A stretch of DNA of 14,167 bases from Lachnospiraceae bacterium UBA4260 (GCA_002395235.1 DGWK01000038.1:1-14167), one strand, 5' to 3'. Counted from the first letter of the stretch, positions 5,926 to 14,144 are shown. Program-made: numbers and translations. Notes: a model not told the origin generated them from the sequence alone.

Positions 5926-7677
5926 TTACATCATTCCTCTCGCCGTATAGGTCGTATGCAGCAGGCTGTGTGCCTTGGCCTTGCCGGGCTTCTCGAGGAA
6001 CTCATCGTAGAGCATCTGTACGACAGGGCTCTCGTGTGAGCATCTGAGATCGTTGTCCTTGTCCGAATTGTAGAGGACTGCGGATCTCAGAGACTTGAGG
6101 TCCACATAGTTGCGTACGCTGTCGCTCTGTACGGGCTGGCCGCCGCCGTTGATGCAGCCGCCTGGACATGCCATGATCTCGATGAAGAGGTAATTCTTCT
6201 CTCCGCTCTTGACCATTTCCACGACCTTTCTGGCGTTTGCCAGGCCGCTCGCTACGCAGACGTCTACTTCCTGGCCGGCAATGCGGTAGGTCGCTTCCTT
6301 GATGCCGGGAACACCGCGGACATCCATGAAATCAACCTTCTCGTTGGTGCCGTCGAGGATGTTGGCAGCGGTACGAAGGGCCGCTTCCATAACACCGCCG
6401 GTCGCGCCGAAGATCTTGCCTGCGCCGGATGCGATCGCGAAAGGATTGTCAAACTCTTCGCCCTTAAGATCCTTGAAGGAAATGCCGGCGCCCTTGATCA
6501 TTCTGGACAGCTCTCTTGTGGTGATCGCCACATCGACGTCCGGAATGCCGCGGTTTCCGAGCTCGGGCCTGGAGACCTCGAACTTCTTGGCCGTGCAAGG
6601 GATTACGGAGACGACATACAGATCCTTGGGATCGATATGATTCTTCTGGCAGTAGTAGCTCTTGAGGAGCGCGCCGAACATTCCCTGCGGAGATTTGCAG
6701 GTGGAAAGATTCGGAATCATCTCCGGATAGTAGTGCTCTACGAACTTGATCCAGCCGGGGCAGCAGGATGTAAACATGGGCAGCGGCGGCTTGTCGACCT
6801 TGTTGGAAGTGATACGGCTGATCAGCTCGTTTGCTTCCTCCATGATCGTAAGGTCTGCCGTTACGTTCATGTTGAACACCTTTACGTCGCCCAGCATTCT
6901 GATGGCCTGAACCATCTTGTCTTCCACATGGGTTCCCGGAGGCATGTCAAAACATTCCCCGAGCGTAGCTGCGATGGAAGGCGCCGTGAAGAACACGACG
7001 TGCTTCTTGGGATCAGCGATGGCATCCCATACTTCGTCGATGTTGCTCTTCTCATACAGAGCGCCGACAGGACAGGAAACGATACACTGGCCGCAGCCGA
7101 CACATGTTGTGGTATCCAGACCCTGATCGAAAGGAGATCCGACACGAACGTCGAAGCCTCTTCTGATCTGGCCGATCGCGCCGATTCCCTGCACGTTGTT
7201 ACAGGTGGAGACGCAGCGCAGGCACTGGATGCACTTGTTGTTGTCGCGAACGACATAAGGCGTGGAGTCGTCGATCTCGTACTGAGGCTCTTCATCCTTG
7301 AAGTGATCTTCGTCGATGCCGTAGTCATAAGCCAGCTTCTGCAGTTCGCAGTGGTTACCTCTCACGCAGGAAAGACATTTCTTGTGGTGCGTGGAGAGGA
7401 TCAGCTCGATCGTGGTCTTTCTGGACGCGCGGACCGTCGCTGTGTTGGTGAGAACTTCCAGGCCCTCTTCTACAGGATAGGTGCAGGCCGCGGTGAGGCC
7501 GCGTCTTCCCTTGATCTCAACTACGCAGACGCGGCAGGCGCCGATGCAGTTGATGTCCTTCAGATAACAGAGAGAAGGGATCTCGATGTTGACCGCTTTG
7601 GCTGCCTGAAGGACTGTGGTGCCCTCCGGGACAGTGACCGGAATATTATTAATCTTTAAATTGATCATTTTTTTCAT
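5926..7677 (-). CDS. hydA: [FeFe]-hydrogenase catalytic subunit of a trimeric NAD-linked hydrogenase
   Basis: At 583 residues it has the modular layout of a group A [FeFe]-hydrogenase. An N-terminal [2Fe-2S] domain uses C37, C48, C51 and C65. The His-ligated [4Fe-4S] site is H97-x3-C101-x2-C104-x5-C110. Two ferredoxin clusters use C149/C152/C155/C159 and C192/C195/C198/C202. The H-cluster motifs are L1 FTSCCPGW (C305 proton relay, C306 ligand), L2 IPCTAKKFE (C361 ligand) and L3 ExMACPGGCINGGGQP (C504, C508). The C-terminal AHSLLHTTY matches the small-subunit-like end. L2 has Ile359 where the canonical motif has Met. Its role is H2 formation or oxidation with electrons shared among ferredoxin and HydB's flavin. 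AAGGAGGG lies 9 nt before the ATG, and the gene starts 14 bp after hydB. Maturases hydE, hydF and hydG are not in the window. Confidence 0.97.
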   Translation of the reverse strand: MKKMINLKINNIPVTVPEGTTVLQAAKAVNIEIPSLCYLKDINCIGACRVCVVEIKGRRGLTAACTYPVEEGLEVLTNTATVRASRKTTIELILSTHHKKCLSCVRGNHCELQKLAYDYGIDEDHFKDEEPQYEIDDSTPYVVRDNNKCIQCLRCVSTCNNVQGIGAIGQIRRGFDVRVGSPFDQGLDTTTCVGCGQCIVSCPVGALYEKSNIDEVWDAIADPKKHVVFFTAPSIAATLGECFDMPPGTHVEDKMVQAIRMLGDVKVFNMNVTADLTIMEEANELISRITSNKVDKPPLPMFTSCCPGWIKFVEHYYPEMIPNLSTCKSPQGMFGALLKSYYCQKNHIDPKDLYVVSVIPCTAKKFEVSRPELGNRGIPDVDVAITTRELSRMIKGAGISFKDLKGEEFDNPFAIASGAGKIFGATGGVMEAALRTAANILDGTNEKVDFMDVRGVPGIKEATYRIAGQEVDVCVASGLANARKVVEMVKSGEKNYLFIEIMACPGGCINGGGQPVQSDSVRNYVDLKSLRSAVLYNSDKDNDLRCSHESPVVQMLYDEFLEKPGKAKAHSLLHTTYTARGMM

Positions 7678-7691
7678 GTTCAGATCCCTCC

Positions 7692-9587
7692 TTAGTCCAT
7701 GTAGACTGCGCCGAACTTGCAGTTCTGCTTACAGAGTCCGCACTTGATGCAAACGTTCTTGTCAATATGGTGCGGCTCTTTCACCTTACCGCTGATGGCG
7801 CCGACAGGGCAGTTCCTGGAGCAGAGCGTGCAGCCCTTGCATTTCTCGGGATCGATCACATAGTGCAGAAGGTCTTTACACTTCTTCGCCGCGCATCTCT
7901 TATCCTGGATGTGCTCGACATACTCCTCGCGGAAATATCTGAGTGTAGATACGACAGGGTTGGAAGCAGTCTGTCCCAGTGCGCAGAGGCAGGAGACCTT
8001 CATGTGTGCCGCCAGCTCCTCGATCTTGTCCAGCTCTTCCATCGTGGCGTTGCCCTTGGTGATGTCGTCGAGCATATGCAGAAGACGCTTTGTGCCGATT
8101 CTGCAAGGAGAACATTTACCGCAGGATTCCTCGCAGGTGAACTCCAGATAGAACTTGGCGATATCGACCATGCAGGTGTCTTCGTCCATGATGATCAGTC
8201 CGCCGGAACCCATCATGGAGCCGATCTTTGCAAGGCTCTCATAGTCGATGGGCGTGTCAATGTGTACGGAAGGAATACATCCGCCGGAAGGGCCGCCGGT
8301 CTGGGCCGCCTTAAACTTCTTGCCGTTCGGGATTCCGCCGCCGATTTCCTCGATGATCTCGCGCAGTGTTGTTCCCATGGGAACTTCCACGAGACCTACG
8401 TTTGTGATCTTGCCGCCGAGTGCGAAAACCTTGGTGCCCTTGGAAGTCTCGGTTCCGATGGAGGAATACCACTCCGCACCCTTGCGGATGATCTGGGCCA
8501 CGTTGGCGTAAGTTTCAACGTTGTTGAGAACGGTAGGCTTCTTAAAGAGACCTTCCACTGCAGGGAACGGAGGTCTGGGACGAGGCTCGCCGCGCTTGCC
8601 TTCGATGGAGGTCATCAGCGCTGTCTCCTCACCGCAGACGAAAGCGCCCGCGCCCAGGCGAATCTCTACGTCGAAATTGAAGCCTGTTCCGAAGATATCC
8701 TTGCCGAGAAGTCCGTACTCTCTCGCCTGCTTGATCGCGATCTCAAGACGCTGTACGGCGATGGGATACTCAGCACGGACATAGACATAACCCTGGCTTG
8801 CGCCGATCGTATAACCTGCAATCGCCATTGCTTCCAGAACTGCGTGCGGGTCACCTTCCAAAATAGAGCGGTCCATGAAAGCGCCCGGGTCGCCTTCGTC
8901 GGCGTTGCAGCAGACATACTTGATGTCCGACTTGGTCGCTTTACAGAAAGCCCATTTTCTGCCTGTAGGGAAGCCCGCGCCGCCGCGGCCGCGAAGGCCG
9001 GAAGCCAGCATCACGTCGATGACCTGGTCCTGAGTCATGGATGTGAGCACTTTGTGAAGTGCTGCGTAGCCGTCCAGTGCGATGTACTCCTCGATATTCT
9101 CGGGATCGATCACGCCGCAGTTGCGCAGCGCGATTCTCATCTGCTTGGCATAGAACTTTGTCTGGCTCAGAGGAAGGATCTCTCCGTCTTCATGAACTGT
9201 CTCTGGATACAGAAGATCTTTGCAGATCGATCCGTTGATAATGTGCTCGTCGATGATCCTCTTCGCTCCTTCGGGAGTCGTCTGGGAATAGAAAGCGCCT
9301 TCCGGATATACGATTACGACCGGGCCCAGTGCACAGAGGCCAAAACATCCCGTCTTGACGATCAGTACATCCTTCAGTCCCTTCGCTTTTACCTCGTTCT
9401 CCAGCGCCTCTATGACCTTATGGCTGCCGGAAGAAGTACATCCTGTACCGCCGCAGACAAGAATCTGCTTGCGGTATGCGGTATGTGCCGCCATCTCCTC
9501 TGCCTTGGAAGCGACTAAGCGTCGAACCATGACCAGCTCTCTGTTCTTTTCCTTGATCTGCATGAGCTTTTCATATGTCATTGTCAT
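7692..9587 (-). CDS. hydB: NuoF-like flavin/NAD subunit of the [FeFe]-hydrogenase
   Basis: The protein has 631 residues. Domains in order: a thioredoxin-like [2Fe-2S] domain with C45, C50, C81 and C85; the FMN/NAD-binding NuoF core with GRGGAGFPTG (200-209) and GAGAFVCGEETAL (312-324); an SLBB region around 380-450; a [4Fe-4S] site ESCGKCSPCRIG (C489, C492, C495) with a fourth Cys at C535; and a C-terminal 2x[4Fe-4S] ferredoxin (C583/586/589/593 and C613/616/619/623). This is the layout of HydB/HndC in trimeric or tetrameric bifurcating hydrogenases, where the flavin splits or merges electrons between NAD(H) and ferredoxin. The ATG follows the hydC stop by 3 bp. Its ribosome binding site GAGGAGG lies within the final E-E-V codons of hydC, which implies translational coupling. 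Confidence 0.97.
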   Translation of the reverse strand: MTMTYEKLMQIKEKNRELVMVRRLVASKAEEMAAHTAYRKQILVCGGTGCTSSGSHKVIEALENEVKAKGLKDVLIVKTGCFGLCALGPVVIVYPEGAFYSQTTPEGAKRIIDEHIINGSICKDLLYPETVHEDGEILPLSQTKFYAKQMRIALRNCGVIDPENIEEYIALDGYAALHKVLTSMTQDQVIDVMLASGLRGRGGAGFPTGRKWAFCKATKSDIKYVCCNADEGDPGAFMDRSILEGDPHAVLEAMAIAGYTIGASQGYVYVRAEYPIAVQRLEIAIKQAREYGLLGKDIFGTGFNFDVEIRLGAGAFVCGEETALMTSIEGKRGEPRPRPPFPAVEGLFKKPTVLNNVETYANVAQIIRKGAEWYSSIGTETSKGTKVFALGGKITNVGLVEVPMGTTLREIIEEIGGGIPNGKKFKAAQTGGPSGGCIPSVHIDTPIDYESLAKIGSMMGSGGLIIMDEDTCMVDIAKFYLEFTCEESCGKCSPCRIGTKRLLHMLDDITKGNATMEELDKIEELAAHMKVSCLCALGQTASNPVVSTLRYFREEYVEHIQDKRCAAKKCKDLLHYVIDPEKCKGCTLCSRNCPVGAISGKVKEPHHIDKNVCIKCGLCKQNCKFGAVYMD

Positions 9588-9590
9588 GGC

Positions 9591-10082
9591 TTACACCTCC
9601 TCGTAGTAGGAATCAATAATCTTAACTGCGGATTCCGGTGTGCATTTGCCGTAAACTTCTCCGTCTACCGTCATAACGGGAGCCAGTCCGCAGGCGCCAA
9701 GACAGCGGCAGCTGTCAATGGAGAAGAAGCCGTCGGGCGTACACTCACCGGCCTTAATGCCGAGGCGTTCTTCGATCGCAGACAGGATTTTGTCAGCTCC
9801 CTTTACATAGCAAGCGGTTCCGAGACATACGCTCACCGTATGCTCTCCTTTAGGTGTCAGTGTAAACTGTGAATAGAATGTCGCCACGCCAAAAACCTGC
9901 GAGAGCGGAACATTCATCTCCTCAGCGATGATCTCCTGCACTTCTCTGGGCAGGTAGCCGTAAATCCCCTGCGCCTCCTGAAGTACCGGCATCATTGCGC
10001 CGGGCTGGTCCTTGTGCTTCTTGATAAACTTACGAAGCTCGCGTTCCTGTTTGGGTGTCCCCCGAAAAGCCATATTAGCCAT
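9591..10082 (-). CDS. hydC: NuoE-like [2Fe-2S] subunit of the [FeFe]-hydrogenase
   Basis: The chosen start gives 163 residues (MANMAFRGTPKQEREL...), the usual NuoE/HydC length. The frame is open to 10163, but AAAGGAG precedes the ATG at 10080-10082 at good spacing, and the upstream residues lack NuoE character. An N-terminal helical domain (about 10-70, including GYLPREVQEIIAEEMNVP) precedes a thioredoxin-like domain. Its [2Fe-2S] ligands are C86-x4-C91 and C127-x3-C131. It relays electrons in the HydABC complex next to HydB. It is the first gene of hydC-hydB-hydA and lies behind a promoter with a Rex-type operator. No separate HndB-like gene is present, consistent with a trimeric complex. 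Confidence 0.96.
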   Translation of the reverse strand: MANMAFRGTPKQERELRKFIKKHKDQPGAMMPVLQEAQGIYGYLPREVQEIIAEEMNVPLSQVFGVATFYSQFTLTPKGEHTVSVCLGTACYVKGADKILSAIEERLGIKAGECTPDGFFSIDSCRCLGACGLAPVMTVDGEVYGKCTPESAVKIIDSYYEEV

Positions 10083-10167
10083 CGATCCCCATCTCCTTTC
10101 AGTTGCATTTTGAAGGGCATTCCAGGACTTTAATGAGGGCCTGCAATGCCAATGTAATCTCATTTAT

Positions 10168-10197
10168 ATTCTACAATAATAGACTGATAATTGTCAT
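10168..10197 (-). promoter_or_regulatory. Candidate promoter of the hydCBA operon
   Basis: ATGACA (-35, 10192-10197), an 18-bp spacer and TAGAAT (-10, 10168-10173) on the minus strand; each hexamer matches consensus in five of six positions. Transcription would start near 10160, leaving a leader of about 78 nt before hydC. Confidence 0.5.
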
Positions 10198-10208
10198 ATT
10201 TTTGACAA
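10191..10208. promoter_or_regulatory. Rex-type operator candidate upstream of hydCBA
   Basis: TTGTCA-TATTTT-TGACAA is a perfect 6-bp dyad with a 6-bp AT-only spacer, 18 bp in all. Known Rex sites have the form TTGTnA-N6-TnACAA, and this fits exactly. It covers the -35 of the hydC promoter, where a bound repressor would block RNA polymerase. Rex senses NADH/NAD+ and commonly controls fermentation and hydrogenase genes in Clostridia. The assignment is inference; no rex gene is in the window. Confidence 0.6.
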
Positions 10209-10247
10209 ATATTTGTTATAGCTAACCGTTATTTCGCCGATTTGCAC

Positions 10248-10279
10248 AAAAAAACAGAGCACCTTCCGATGCTCTGTTT
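10248..10279 (-). terminator. Intrinsic terminator of clpB
   Basis: A 10-bp stem pairs AAACAGAGCA at 10252-10261 with TGCTCTGTTT at 10270-10279, with an 8-nt loop. On the minus strand a run of seven T residues (10248-10254) closes it. It lies 34 bp after the clpB stop. Confidence 0.92.
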
Positions 10280-10313
10280 GCAAATTTAGCTATATTTTAT
10301 AAATTTCTGTTAT

Positions 10314-12920
10314 TTATTCGTCTTTGGCGACATAGGCGTCAAGTTTTCCGTCTTTGACGCCGATCATGATCGTGTCGCCTTCGTCCACCTGGTCCCTCAG
10401 AATAAGCCTTGCCGCCAGCGTCTCGACGTGCTTCTGGATATATCTCTTGAGCGGTCTTGCGCCGTAAGAGGGATCGTAAGCGGCGTCGGCCACGAACTGC
10501 TTGGCCTCATCCGTGAGGCTGATGGTGATCTGCCTGTCCTCCAGTCTCTTGTTGAGATCCGCGATGATCAGATCGATGATATTCGCGATATTCTCCTTCG
10601 TCAGCGGTGTGAAGAGGATGATCTCATCCAGTCTGTTGAGGAATTCCGGACGGAAGTGCGCATGAAGAAGGTTCATGACACTCTCCTGTGCCTCGTCGCT
10701 AATCCTGTCCTCTCCGGGATGAGTCTCCAAGTCTGCCAGGATCTGCTGCGCGCCGATGTTGGAAGTCATGATCAGGATCGTGTTCTTAAAGTCTACGGTC
10801 CTGCCCTGAGAGTCCGTGATTCGGCCGTCGTCGAGAACCTGCAGCAGAACGTTGAACACGTCCGGATGTGCCTTCTCGATCTCGTCGAAGAGCACGACAC
10901 TGTAAGGTTTGCGGCGGACTGCCTCTGTCAGCTGGCCGCCCTCCTCATATCCGACATATCCGGGCGGCGCTCCGATCAGTCTGGATACGGAGAATTTCTC
11001 CATATACTCGCTCATGTCGATACGGACTATATTTTTCTCATCGTCGAAGAGCGACTGGGCCAAAGCCTTGGCCAGCTCAGTCTTACCTACGCCGGTGGGA
11101 CCGAGGAACATGAAGGAACCGATGGGCTTCGTGGGATCCTTGATGCCGGCCTTGCTCCTGAGGATCGCCTCGGAGACCTTGGTGACGGCTTCGTCCTGCC
11201 CGATGACTCTCTTGTGCAGCTCTTCGTCCAGATGCAGGGTCTTGGAGCGCTCGCTCTCCGTCAGCTTGCTGATCGGAATGCCGGTCCAGCGGGAAACGAT
11301 CCTGCCGATCTCATTCTCGGTCACGCGGTCATGTACGAGAGAGACGTCCTCGTCCTTCATCTTGCCTTCTTCTTCCGCCAGCTGTTTCCGGAGGGCCGGC
11401 AGTGTGCCGTACTGCAGCTCCGCCGCCTTGTTCAGGTCGCCCTGCTGCTGCGCCTTCTGGATCTCGCCGTTTACCTGGTCGATCTGCTCGCGGATCTTGG
11501 AGAGCTGGTCCACGCGGGCCTTCTCATTCTCCCACTGCGCTTTCTGGGACGCAAACTGATCCTTGAGTTCTGCCAGCTCCTTCTGCAGGTCAGAAAGGCG
11601 CTCCATGCTGAGCTTGTCGTCCTCTTTCTTAAGAGCGGTCTCCTCGATCTCCATCTGCAGGATCTTTCTCTGCATCTCATCCAGCTCTGTCGGAAGCGAA
11701 TTCATCTCTGTCTTGATCAGCGCACAGGCCTCATCCACCAGGTCAATGGCCTTGTCAGGAAGGAAACGGTCCGAGATATAGCGATTTGAGAGCACGGCCG
11801 CGCTCACCAGCGCGTTGTCCATGATCTTGACGCCGTGGTAAACCTCATAGCGTTCCTTAAGACCTCTCAAAATAGAGATTGTATCTTCGACAGTCGGCTC
11901 ATCGACCATGACGGGCTGGAATCTTCTCTCCAGAGCCGCGTCCTTCTCGATATACTGCCTGTATTCCTTAAGCGTTGTCGCGCCGATGCAGTGCAGTTCG
12001 CCCCTGGCAAGCATGGGCTTGAGCATATTACCGGCGTCCATGGCGCCTTCCGACTTGCCTGCACCAACGATCGTGTGCAGCTCATCGATGAAAAGAATGA
12101 TCTCACCGTCGCTCTGGCGCACATCCTCGAGTACGGCCTTGAGACGTTCCTCGAACTCTCCTCTGTATTTTGCCCCCGCCACAAGGGAACCCATATTGAG
12201 GGAAAAGATCTTCTTGTCCTTAAGTCCCTCCGGGACGTCTCCCTTGGCGATTCGCTGCGCCAGTCCTTCCACGACAGCGGTCTTGCCGACGCCGGGCTCA
12301 CCGATCAGGACAGGGTTATTCTTGGTCTTTCTGGAGAGAATGCGGACCACATTGCGGATCTCCGCGTCTCTGCCGATGACCGGATCAAGCTTCTGGTCCC
12401 TGGCTTTTCCGACCAGCTCCTCGCCGTATTTGGCGAGTGTGTCATAAGTGGCCTCCGGATTGTCCGTCGTCACCCTCTGATTTCCTCTCACGGTAGAGAG
12501 AGCCTTCAGGAAAGTATCTCTCGTGATGCTGTACTCCTTGAAGAGCTGGGAGATGACACGGTCCGCGTTCCTGATCAGGGACAGGAACAGGTGTTCAACG
12601 CTCACATACTCGTCGCCGAGCTGCTTCGCCTCATTCTCCGCTCCGATCAGGACCTTGTTGAGGTCGCCGCTCACATAGACTCTGGATTCGGATCCTCTCA
12701 CCTTGTTGACGCCGGCCAGAGCGCGCTCCGCTCTCTGCTTGAACTCTTCCGGGTCGATTCCCATCTTCTGGACCAGCTTCAGGATAAGGCTGTCCTCTAT
12801 CGTTAAAAGACTGTAAAGCAGATGTTCCTGCTCGATCTGTTGATTTCCGTACTCATATGCAAGCTTTTCGCACTGATTCACGGCTTCAATAGATTTCTGT
12901 GTGAATTTCTGTATATTCAT
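10314..12920 (-). CDS. clpB: ATP-dependent disaggregase ClpB
   Basis: ClpB is a ring-forming AAA+ chaperone that pulls proteins out of aggregates with DnaK/DnaJ/GrpE. At 868 residues it is the normal length. It has an N-terminal Clp repeat domain (1-145), then AAA1 with Walker A GEPGVGKT (207-214), pore loop KYRGEF (251-256) and Walker B ILFIDE (275-280). The coiled-coil M domain (about 410-530) separates ClpB from ClpC and ClpA. AAA2 has Walker A GPTGVGKT (607-614), the GYVGYEEGGQL pore loop and Walker B VVLFDE. There is no ClpP-docking loop motif that I can point to, as expected. AAAGGAG lies 6 nt before the ATG. It is a single-gene unit with its own promoter and terminator. No complete CIRCE or CtsR box was found. 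Confidence 0.97.
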   Translation of the reverse strand: MNIQKFTQKSIEAVNQCEKLAYEYGNQQIEQEHLLYSLLTIEDSLILKLVQKMGIDPEEFKQRAERALAGVNKVRGSESRVYVSGDLNKVLIGAENEAKQLGDEYVSVEHLFLSLIRNADRVISQLFKEYSITRDTFLKALSTVRGNQRVTTDNPEATYDTLAKYGEELVGKARDQKLDPVIGRDAEIRNVVRILSRKTKNNPVLIGEPGVGKTAVVEGLAQRIAKGDVPEGLKDKKIFSLNMGSLVAGAKYRGEFEERLKAVLEDVRQSDGEIILFIDELHTIVGAGKSEGAMDAGNMLKPMLARGELHCIGATTLKEYRQYIEKDAALERRFQPVMVDEPTVEDTISILRGLKERYEVYHGVKIMDNALVSAAVLSNRYISDRFLPDKAIDLVDEACALIKTEMNSLPTELDEMQRKILQMEIEETALKKEDDKLSMERLSDLQKELAELKDQFASQKAQWENEKARVDQLSKIREQIDQVNGEIQKAQQQGDLNKAAELQYGTLPALRKQLAEEEGKMKDEDVSLVHDRVTENEIGRIVSRWTGIPISKLTESERSKTLHLDEELHKRVIGQDEAVTKVSEAILRSKAGIKDPTKPIGSFMFLGPTGVGKTELAKALAQSLFDDEKNIVRIDMSEYMEKFSVSRLIGAPPGYVGYEEGGQLTEAVRRKPYSVVLFDEIEKAHPDVFNVLLQVLDDGRITDSQGRTVDFKNTILIMTSNIGAQQILADLETHPGEDRISDEAQESVMNLLHAHFRPEFLNRLDEIILFTPLTKENIANIIDLIIADLNKRLEDRQITISLTDEAKQFVADAAYDPSYGARPLKRYIQKHVETLAARLILRDQVDEGDTIMIGVKDGKLDAYVAKDE

Positions 12921-12964
12921 AGCACTCCTTTCTCGCAGTGTTGTGATTTCTTTGTTCTATAACT

Positions 12965-12992
12965 ACTATAACACGTAGTTTTTGCTTGTCAA
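12965..12992 (-). promoter_or_regulatory. Sigma-A promoter of clpB with overlapping dyads
   Basis: A perfect TTGACA (12987-12992), a 16-bp spacer and TATAGT (12965-12970) on the minus strand. The -35 lies in an 11-nt palindrome, GCTTGACAAGC (12984-12994). AACTAC-N8-GTAGTT (12961-12980 in genome order) spans the spacer and -10. The minus strand also reads GTTATAG twice, 9 nt apart, across the -10. The dyads may be operators, but they match no heat-shock regulator site I know. Confidence 0.75.
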
Positions 12993-13058
12993 GCAGTATT
13001 TAAAAATTTTGCTTAGTTGTTTAAGACATATGCTGAAAGCAGGCAAAACAGAGAAAAG

Positions 13059-13107
13059 AAAAGAGCCTTGGCCGAACCTCCAATGTGTTTCGGCCAAAGG
13101 CTCTTTT
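13059..13107. terminator. Terminator downstream of the DUF308 gene, possibly bidirectional
   Basis: A long stem pairs AAAAGAGCC-TTGGCCGA (from 13059) with TCGGCCAAAGGCTCTTTT (13090-13107). One bulged base interrupts about 17 bp of pairing. T-rich sequence follows on both strands. It lies 18 bp past the stop at 13126 on the minus strand, upstream of the clpB promoter. Confidence 0.85.
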
Positions 13108-13125
13108 ATAACTGTAATACTTTCC

Positions 13126-14121
13126 TTAAGCTTCTTTATTGCCCGGATCTATTGAATTCCCGCTTCCGGAGTCATCATTCTGAACCGGGTTTTGGCTCGC
13201 ATAAAGCTGAAAATCTGTTTCCTGCTCGGCCTGTCTCATATACTCAGGAGTATCATCTGTGACATTAATCTCAGTTTGTCCCGCCACAGGTAGGTTGTTG
13301 TCAGGTGCATGATTTTCATTGCTTCCCGGCACCTCAGATTTGTCAGGTTCTGCAGATTTCTGTATGTCACTGACTTCCTGCGCTGTACTTGCTGCCCCGC
13401 CAGCCTCCTGCGCTCCGCCCACGGTACCCGCAGGACTTCCGCCACCGGCACTCGCAGGGGCCGTAGCCGTCATATTCCCGCCAGCCTCCTGCGCTCCGCC
13501 ACCGGCACTCGCCGGGCTATTGCCCGCCGGAGCAGCACCCGCTCCATTTGTCTCAGGCTTCACCTCTACCGCAGAACCTTCCACCGTGGAAGCCGCTTCC
13601 TTGGAAGATTTGTAGACTCTTGAAGTGACCCAGAGGTGCGAGGCGCCGTCAAAGATCAGAACGCCGCCGACAATCCTTGTGATCAGGGAAGCAAGTCCGA
13701 GAGCCTTGTTGATAACGAAAACTCCGCACGCAATCGTGATGACGGCAATGATGAGAGATATCCACCATTTCTTATACTTACTTCGAGACAAAATAAAAGT
13801 CTCACCGAGGTTGATCAGGCCGCTTACAACGATCATCATGCCCAAAATCGTAGGAATCAGCTTTATGAGTTCTTCCGGATGCAGGAAGATCACGGCGCCG
13901 CATATGAGCATCACAAGCGCAAGGACCAGCAGAATCGATTTCATTGCCGAATCGTGGTTCTGAAAGTACATGACTCCGGCGGCAACGCCTCCGACCGCGA
14001 GGAACACGCCGATGAACTTGGCAAGGAAATAAAGACTGCCCGTCGGCCAGATGAGCAGAATAATGCCGAGGAACAGCGCACCTGCAGAAAAAATCACTCG
14101 ATTCAACGTGAAGCTCTTCAT
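13126..14121 (-). CDS. DUF308/HdeD-like membrane protein with a long disordered tail
   Basis: The protein has 331 residues. Six hydrophobic segments (about 8-25, 31-51, 62-80, 88-107, 119-137, 142-163) form the compact helix-pair repeat of DUF308/HdeD-like proteins, whose function is poorly defined. Residues from about 170 to the end form a low-complexity Ala/Gly/Pro/Ser tail that becomes acidic. It has repeated PASAGGG and GGAQEAGG units, unlike the short tails usual in the family. There is no signal peptide beyond the first membrane helix. AGGGGG lies 7 nt before the ATG. An IS terminus begins 23 bp upstream of the start codon, so the native promoter has probably been displaced. Expression may depend on the IS. 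Confidence 0.85.
   Translation of the reverse strand: MKSFTLNRVIFSAGALFLGIILLIWPTGSLYFLAKFIGVFLAVGGVAAGVMYFQNHDSAMKSILLVLALVMLICGAVIFLHPEELIKLIPTILGMMIVVSGLINLGETFILSRSKYKKWWISLIIAVITIACGVFVINKALGLASLITRIVGGVLIFDGASHLWVTSRVYKSSKEAASTVEGSAVEVKPETNGAGAAPAGNSPASAGGGAQEAGGNMTATAPASAGGGSPAGTVGGAQEAGGAASTAQEVSDIQKSAEPDKSEVPGSNENHAPDNNLPVAGQTEINVTDDTPEYMRQAEQETDFQLYASQNPVQNDDSGSGNSIDPGNKEA
13396..13500 (-). repeat. In-frame direct repeats in the tail of the DUF308 gene
   Basis: An identical 24-bp segment occurs at 13396-13419 and 13477-13500, 81 bp (27 codons) apart, encoding GGAQEAGG. A 17-bp segment occurs at 13439-13455 and 13496-13512, 57 bp (19 codons) apart, encoding ASAGG. Both periods are multiples of three, so changes in repeat number would keep the frame. 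Confidence 0.85.
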
Positions 14122-14144
14122 AAAACTACCCCCTGATGAATTTC

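Noticed and set aside
6637..7659. 340-codon + strand open frame opposite hydA
   Set aside because: It is antisense to a gene with intact H-cluster motifs and has no ribosome binding site, so it is a shadow frame.
7767..9518. 583-codon + strand open frame opposite hydB
   Set aside because: It is antisense to a strongly conserved gene, has no start signal, and its translation resembles no protein. It is a codon-bias shadow of hydB.
10428..12806. Long + strand frames opposite clpB
   Set aside because: They mirror the reading-frame bias of clpB and show no independent signals.
12900..12960. Possible CIRCE element before clpB (GAGTGCTA next to the start codon)
   Set aside because: Only one half-site is present. 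The matching TTAGCACTC arm nine bases away is absent, and the half-site is explained by the ribosome binding site.
1273..14144. Interpretation as a composite transposon carrying cargo
   Set aside because: The enclosed genes are ordinary core functions with separate promoters and show no transfer signature. Two independent IS insertions are simpler.
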